The notes beneath the pieces are model-generated. The model saw only the letters and a program-made list of their open reading frames with translations. It was not told where the DNA came from and did no database searches. Shown in pieces: positions 6,105 through 9,800 of a stretch of DNA of 9,800 nucleotides (positions are counted from its first letter, which is position 1; every line of letters begins with the position of its first letter). The translations under genes and the position numbers were made by a program. This stretch comes from an uncultured Kineosporia sp. (GTDB taxonomy: Bacteria; Actinomycetota; Actinomycetes; Actinomycetales; Kineosporiaceae), in contig CALMAR010000260.1 of NCBI GenBank assembly GCA_937859855.1, positions 1 to 9,800 on the forward strand, written 5' to 3'.

Positions 6105-7357
6105 CGGTGCGCTCAGTCGATGATCACCTGACTGCCTGCCTGGCCGCGATCGGCCCGCTGCCGGCGGTTCCGGTCGCCCTGCTCGACTCGCTGGGCTGCG
6201 TATTGGGCCAGGATGTGGTGGCCGGGCTCGACCTGCCGGGATTCGACAACTCGTCGATGGACGGGTACGCGGTGATCGCAGCCGATCTGCTCGGGGCCAG
6301 CGCCGGGCAGCCGATCCGGATGCCGGTGACCGGTGATATCCCAGCCGGGCAGGTGATGGCCGGAACGCTGAAAACTGGTTCAGTGAGCCGGATCATGACC
6401 GGAGCGCCCCTGCCGCCAGCTGCGGACGCAGTGGTTCCGGTGGAGTGGACGGATGCCGATCCGCGCCAGGTCAGCATCGAGAGGGCGCCTGTACCAGGTC
6501 AATTCATCCGCCGGATCGGTGAGGACGTACGCGCCGGTACCCGGGTTCTGCAGGCTGGCACCGTGCTCGCGGCCCGTCACCTGGCCCTGCTGGCAGCGGT
6601 CGGGCAGAGCACGGTGCTGGTGCACCCCCGCCCGCGAGTGGTGGTGCTGGCCACCGGCAGCGAGCTGGTCGCACCGGGAGAATCGTTGCCGCCCGGAGCG
6701 ATCCATGACTCCAACGGGTACGGCTTGACCGCTGCGGCCCAGCAGGCGGGGGCCCACGCGCAGCACGGCGGGATTGTCGGTGACGATCCGCGGGCGGTGA
6801 CTCAAGCGCTGGACGACGCGGCCGGGCGGGCCGATCTGGTGATCACCAGTGGCGGGGTGAGCAAGGGCGCCTACGACACGATCAAGGAGGTGCTGTCCGC
6901 GCACGGCACGGTGGACTTCTATCCGGTGGCGATGCAGCCGGGCATGCCCCAGGGTTTCGGCGTGATCGGCCCAGCCGCGACGCCGATCTTCACCCTCCCC
7001 GGCAATCCGGTCAGCGCGCTGGTGTCGTTCGAGGTGTTCGTCGGCCCAGCCCTGCGCCGGCTGGCTGGCTCGCTGTCGCTCAGCGGGGACGTCGAGCTCG
7101 GCGACGTCCACCGTCTGATTCCGGCGGTCGCGACGACCGGCTGGCCCTCGTCGGCGGGCAAGCGGCAGTTCGCCCGGGCGGTGCTGACCCGCGACGGCGG
7201 TGGCTTCGCGGTCACTCCGGTCGGTGGTTCCGGCTCACATCTGGTGGCGAATCTGGCCGGCTCGAACTGCCTGGCCGTGGTGCCCGAGGCTGTGGGCACG
7301 GTGGAACCGGGTGACCGGCTGGAATGCCTTCCGCTTGACCCCGGTGGCCCGGCGTGA
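6101..7357 (+). CDS. glp: Gephyrin-like molybdotransferase Glp (MoeA family)
   Basis: This 418-aa MoeA/gephyrin-family protein inserts molybdate into adenylylated molybdopterin. In corynebacteria the paralogue at this locus also binds FtsZ and takes part in septum formation. Domains: MoeA N-terminal region about 1-168 with PGFDNSSMDGYAV (Asp54) and GEDV (Asp142), MoCF-binding domain about 180-325 with GSE (Glu188), HDSNG, GGVSKGAYD (251-259) and LPGNP (299-303), and a C-terminal beta domain ending GSNCLAVVPEAVGTVEPGD. The acidic active-site residues are kept, but the loop that reads KPGKP in E. coli MoeA is MQPGMPQG here (278-285). The GTG at 6101 overlaps the galU stop (GTGA). GTG 6107 would give the N-terminus MRSV, known from mycobacterial MoeA1, and is an equally reasonable start. 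The presence of glpR downstream supports the Glp name, and the adjacent moaC and mog support a cofactor role too. Confidence 0.92.
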   Translation: MTVRSVDDHLTACLAAIGPLPAVPVALLDSLGCVLGQDVVAGLDLPGFDNSSMDGYAVIAADLLGASAGQPIRMPVTGDIPAGQVMAGTLKTGSVSRIMTGAPLPPAADAVVPVEWTDADPRQVSIERAPVPGQFIRRIGEDVRAGTRVLQAGTVLAARHLALLAAVGQSTVLVHPRPRVVVLATGSELVAPGESLPPGAIHDSNGYGLTAAAQQAGAHAQHGGIVGDDPRAVTQALDDAAGRADLVITSGGVSKGAYDTIKEVLSAHGTVDFYPVAMQPGMPQGFGVIGPAATPIFTLPGNPVSALVSFEVFVGPALRRLAGSLSLSGDVELGDVHRLIPAVATTGWPSSAGKRQFARAVLTRDGGGFAVTPVGGSGSHLVANLAGSNCLAVVPEAVGTVEPGDRLECLPLDPGGPA

Positions 7358-7827
7358 ACGAGCCGCTGACCCACCTGGACAGTGCGGGGGCGGCGCACAT
7401 GGTGGATGTCTCGGGCAAGCCGGTGACCGCCCGGGAGGCCCGCGCCGAGGGCAGGGTGTTGTGTTCGGCGCAGGTGGTGGCCCTGCTGCGGGGTGAGGGC
7501 ATGCCCAAGGGTGACGCGCTGGCGGTGGCCCGGATCGCCGGTATCCAGGCCGCTAAGCGGACCCCGGAACTGGTCCCACTGGCCCATCCGGTGGCCGTCC
7601 ATGCTGCTTCGGTGGATCTGACGGTGCAGGATGATGGAGTGCAGATCAGCGCTATGGTGCGCACCGCCGACCGGACCGGGGTGGAGATGGAGGCGCTGAC
7701 CTGTGTCGTCGTGGCGGGGCTGGCTCTGATCGACATGATCAAGGGAGTGGACCGGCGCGCTGAGCTGACCGCGGTCAGGATGGTGGCTAAGAGCGGCGGC
7801 AGATCGGGGCTGTGGCGTCGTGACTGA
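7354..7827 (+). CDS. moaC: Cyclic pyranopterin monophosphate synthase (MoaC)
   Basis: This 157-aa enzyme carries out the second half of the first molybdenum-cofactor step, turning the 3',8-cyclo-GTP made by MoaA into cyclic pyranopterin monophosphate. HMVDVSGK (15-22), KGD (Lys52) with VARIAGIQAAKRTPEL after it, LAHP, GVEMEALT and IDMIK (Asp127, Lys130) are the family motifs, and the lysines and aspartate match catalytic Lys51, Asp128 and Lys131 of E. coli MoaC. Length is normal. The GTG at 7354 overlaps the glp stop as GTGA and there is no obvious ribosome binding site, so translation is probably coupled. No moaA, moaD or moaE is in the window, so the rest of the pathway must be elsewhere. 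Confidence 0.95.
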   Translation: MNEPLTHLDSAGAAHMVDVSGKPVTAREARAEGRVLCSAQVVALLRGEGMPKGDALAVARIAGIQAAKRTPELVPLAHPVAVHAASVDLTVQDDGVQISAMVRTADRTGVEMEALTCVVVAGLALIDMIKGVDRRAELTAVRMVAKSGGRSGLWRRD

Positions 7828-8308
7828 GCCGCTGGGACGGGCCCTGGTGGTCACCGCGTCGAACCGGGCAGCAGCCGGGATCTATGCCGACCGAGGAGGA
7901 CCGATGCTGGCGGATGGCCTGCGCGGCCTCGGGTTCGAGGTCGATGGCCCGCTTGTGGTGGAGGACGGCGAACCGGTCGAGGACGCCCTCCGCAGCGCTG
8001 TCCAGGCCCAGTACGACGTGGTTCTGACCACCGGCGGGACCGGCCTGTCACCGACCGACCGGACACCCGAGGCGACCCTGGCCGTGCTGGACCGTGAGGT
8101 GCGGGGGATCGCGGAGGCCATCCGGCTGCGCGGAGTCAGTGCCGGAGTGCCGACGGCGGCGCTGTCACGGGGAGTGGCCGGCCTGGCCGGGCGGACTCTG
8201 ATCGTGAATCTCCCCGGTTCGGCCGGCGGAGTCAAGGACGGCATGTCGGTGCTGACCGGCCTGCTGCCGCACGCGGTCGACCAGGTCCGGGGCGGCGATC
8301 ATGCTTGA
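7820..8308 (+). CDS. mog: Molybdopterin adenylyltransferase (MogA/MoaB family)
   Basis: This 162-aa protein of the MogA/MoaB family activates molybdopterin by adenylylation, producing the substrate of MoeA-type enzymes such as the Glp encoded upstream. Visible motifs are RALVVTASNRAA at the N-terminus, TTGGTGLSPTDRTPEAT (70-86) with Asp80 in the position of the conserved active-site aspartate, and NLPGSAGGVKDG towards the C-terminus. Whether it is called Mog or MoaB cannot be settled from sequence alone. The GTG at 7820 lies 8 nt inside moaC, and its own end overlaps rimJ by 8 nt. Such tight packing suggests one polycistronic mRNA and coupled translation. Confidence 0.92.
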   Translation: MTEPLGRALVVTASNRAAAGIYADRGGPMLADGLRGLGFEVDGPLVVEDGEPVEDALRSAVQAQYDVVLTTGGTGLSPTDRTPEATLAVLDREVRGIAEAIRLRGVSAGVPTAALSRGVAGLAGRTLIVNLPGSAGGVKDGMSVLTGLLPHAVDQVRGGDHA

Positions 8309-9008
8309 CTTCGCCACCAGCAACAGCTGGCCGGTGGAGCTGACCGATGGTGCGATCAAGTTGCGGCCGCTGGGCCGGCGCGATGGGCGCACCTGGAATG
8401 CGGTTCGGGCGAACAACGCGGCCTGGCTGGCGCCCTGGGAGGCCACCCGGCCCGAGGGGGTGGGCCGGGCGCTCACCTTCGCGGCGATGGTCCGCAGCTT
8501 CGACCGGGAAGCCAAGGCGGGCCGGATGCTTCCGCTGGCGATCGAGCTGGACGGGCGGCTGGCCGGACAGGTCACGGTGTCGGCGATCGTCTGGGGGTCG
8601 CTGCGTTCGGGCCAGATCGGCTACTGGATCGACCGCACAGCGGCTGGGCGGGGGGTGGTGCCGACTGCGGTGGCGATGATGGTGGACCACTGCTTCTTCG
8701 GCCTGGGCATGCACCGGCTGGAGGTCAACATCCGGCCGGAGAACGAGGCCAGCCTGCGGGTGGTGGAGAAGCTTGGCTTCCGGCCGGAGGGGATCCGGCG
8801 GCGCTATCTGCACATCGACGGCGAGTGGCGTGATCACGCCACTTTCGCTCTCACTCCGGAGGACGTGCCGGGTGGCCTGTTGACCCGCTGGCGCCGGGCC
8901 CAGCGAGTACTGGCCGCCCGCAATGCCGTGGTCGCTCCGAACTTCGCTGATGGGCCGGAATCCGGGCACGCAGGGCCGAATGTGGCCGTCCCTCCGCCCC
9001 GGCCCTGA
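8301..9008 (+). CDS. rimJ: RimJ-like GNAT N-acetyltransferase
   Basis: This 235-aa protein is a GNAT-fold acetyltransferase of the RimJ/RimL group, which acetylate N-termini of ribosomal proteins or other amines using acetyl-CoA. The substrate here is unknown. The GNAT domain spans about 17-185: IKLRPLGRRD at the start, GQIGYWID with the acetyl-CoA loop AGRGV (Gly116-Arg117-Gly118), then HRLEVNIRPENEASLRVVEK, GFRPEG and HIDGEWRDHATF. A basic stretch (about 190-205) and a Pro/Gly-rich tail follow. The ATG at 8301 lies 8 nt inside mog. A rimJ-like gene at this place is shared with mycobacteria (Rv0995 in the galU-moeA1 cluster, from memory), so it may serve the division or envelope function of the locus. 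A perfect 20-bp palindrome covers codons 175-181. Confidence 0.9.
   Translation: MLDFATSNSWPVELTDGAIKLRPLGRRDGRTWNAVRANNAAWLAPWEATRPEGVGRALTFAAMVRSFDREAKAGRMLPLAIELDGRLAGQVTVSAIVWGSLRSGQIGYWIDRTAAGRGVVPTAVAMMVDHCFFGLGMHRLEVNIRPENEASLRVVEKLGFRPEGIRRRYLHIDGEWRDHATFALTPEDVPGGLLTRWRRAQRVLAARNAVVAPNFADGPESGHAGPNVAVPPPRP
8824..8843. repeat. Perfect 20-bp palindrome inside rimJ
   Basis: AGTGGCGTGATCACGCCACT is a perfect palindrome with no spacer, within codons 175-181 (Glu-Trp-Arg-Asp-His-Ala-Thr) of rimJ. Its 10-bp centre CGTGATCACG recurs at 9068-9077 in the gap before glpR. It ends 262 bp upstream of the glpR start. It could be a dimeric-regulator site or a by-product of the conserved EWRDH motif. 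Confidence 0.5.
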
Positions 9009-9105
9009 CGACGCACCGTGGTCACAGCAATCCCTCCTCGCCCCAGCTCGACACACCCTCGACGGTGCGTGATCACGTCTAACCCTGCACTTAACGTTGA
9101 GCCTT
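9009..9105. promoter_or_regulatory. rimJ-glpR gap with inverted repeats
   Basis: This is the only sizeable gap in the plus-strand run after galU, so glpR probably has its own promoter here. ACGCACCGT (9011-9019) and ACGGTGCGT (9062-9070) are perfect 9-bp inverted arms 42 bp apart. GTGGTCAC (9018-9025) and GTGATCAC (9069-9076) form a direct pair 51 bp apart, close to five helical turns, and the second sits in the perfect palindrome CGTGATCACG (9068-9077). This resembles a paired operator, but no regulator is identified. Confidence 0.4.
9092..9097 (+). promoter_or_regulatory. Candidate -10 box (TAACGT) of glpR
   Basis: TAACGT fits TAnnnT and ends 8 nt before the glpR ATG. No Shine-Dalgarno sequence is visible, so a leaderless transcript is plausible. 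A 17-bp spacer would put the -35 region on GTGATC (9069-9074), inside the 10-bp palindrome, so a protein bound there would compete with RNA polymerase. Confidence 0.35.
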
Positions 9106-9800
9106 ATGGAGCCCAGCAGCCTGGTGATTGTCGTCATTCTCGGCGTCTGGGCTGCCTATCTGGTGCCGCACTGGCTGCGCCGCCGGGAGGATCTGGCCCA
9201 GTCCCGCACCGTTGACCGGTTCTCCTCCCGGCTGCGGGTGCTGCAGCGCCGGACTTACCCCGTGCCGTCCAGTCACCGCTCGGGAGTGGCGCTGCTCACC
9301 TCGCCCGCTGGGCCGGTCTCGGCCAGCGTTCAGGTTTCGTCCCGGAAACCGGACCTGCCGCTGCCGCAAGCCTCAGAACAGGCTCCAGAGCAGGCCCCGG
9401 AGCTGGCCGCCGCCCTGAGCCGCTCCGGGCAGGCCGCGCGGCGGCGTGCGCTGATCATGCTGGTGCTGTTCCTGGCCACGGCCGCCGCATTGGCCAGCTC
9501 GTGGCAGCTGGCCCAACCGGCCTGGGTGCCAGCGCCGTCCGCCGTCCTGCTGGTGCTGCATCTGCTGGCCTCACGAGCGGCTGCCGTTCGCAGTCATGAG
9601 AACCTGGCCGTGCTGGCGGAGCAGAGCCGGCGGATCCGGCCTGCGGCCGCGGGGCACCGAATTCTGGCGCCGGTCCAGCGCCCGGCCACCGCTCGCCCGG
9701 CCCTCGAACCGACGGTTCGCCCGGCTGCCGCGCGCCGTCCCGCCATGGCGGCTGGATCGGAGACCTGGGATCCCATCCCGGTGCCCGCTCCCACCTACAC
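9106..9800 (+). CDS. glpR: GlpR/SepX cell-division membrane protein (partial, 3' end cut off)
   Basis: The frame is open from the ATG at 9106 to the window end (231 codons plus 2 bases), so the C-terminus is missing. TM1 is at about 5-24, followed by HWLRRREDLAQ and TVDRFSSRLRVLQRR, the characteristic basic region of the GlpR/SepX family. An EQAPEQAPE-type linker leads to TM2 (about 116-133) and TM3 (about 140-157). A long Ala/Arg/Pro-rich cytoplasmic tail then reaches ETWDPIPVPAPTY, which matches the W-x-P-x-P-x-P-x-Y motif I associate with this family. In corynebacteria GlpR is the membrane receptor of the MoeA-like Glp and links it to FtsZ and the elongation machinery. In Streptomyces SepX is needed for normal septation. 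Its position downstream of glp supports the call. Little else would give this TM layout plus motif in this neighbourhood. Confidence 0.85.
   Translation, partial: MEPSSLVIVVILGVWAAYLVPHWLRRREDLAQSRTVDRFSSRLRVLQRRTYPVPSSHRSGVALLTSPAGPVSASVQVSSRKPDLPLPQASEQAPEQAPELAAALSRSGQAARRRALIMLVLFLATAAALASSWQLAQPAWVPAPSAVLLVLHLLASRAAAVRSHENLAVLAEQSRRIRPAAAGHRILAPVQRPATARPALEPTVRPAAARRPAMAAGSETWDPIPVPAPTY

Overview
The window is high-GC, densely coding DNA whose gene order points to an actinomycete (Actinomycetota). The strongest evidence is the run galU, glp (a MoeA/gephyrin-like gene), moaC, mog, rimJ and glpR/sepX, because glpR/sepX is an actinobacteria-specific cell-division membrane protein. Frequent GTG starts, 4-8 nt gene overlaps, and TAnnnT boxes 7-8 nt upstream of starts that lack a Shine-Dalgarno sequence (the usual look of actinobacterial leaderless genes) agree with this. 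I cannot name the genus.

Layout. Positions 1-135 are a GC-rich upstream region with small hairpins and a possible -10 box. 136-2778 (+) is an 880-aa membrane-anchored penicillin/AHL acylase-family Ntn hydrolase with a visible autocleavage serine. 2842-3441 (-) is 5-formyltetrahydrofolate cyclo-ligase, convergent with the acylase. 3442-3556 is the divergent leader. From 3557 the plus strand appears to be one long transcription unit: a two-TM, HAMP-GGDEF diguanylate cyclase with intact A- and I-sites (3557-5128), galU (5139-6104), glp/moeA (6101-7357), moaC (7354-7827), mog (7820-8308) and rimJ-like GNAT (8301-9008). After a 97-bp gap with inverted repeats comes glpR/sepX (from 9106), cut off by the window end. 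No tRNA, rRNA, CRISPR array, insertion sequence or phage gene is visible.

How the genes fit together. MoaC makes cPMP, Mog adenylylates molybdopterin, and MoeA-type proteins insert molybdate, so three molybdenum-cofactor steps are encoded back to back. In corynebacteria the MoeA paralogue at this locus (Glp) also binds FtsZ and is held at the septum by the membrane receptor GlpR (SepX in Streptomyces), and both partners are present here. GalU supplies UDP-glucose for envelope and storage glycans. The diguanylate cyclase directly upstream of galU adds a possible c-di-GMP input.

The locus type is known rather than new. The points most worth a second look are the altered KPGKP loop in Glp, the cyclase placed against galU, a strong hairpin at that junction, a perfect 20-bp palindrome inside rimJ, and inverted repeats before glpR.
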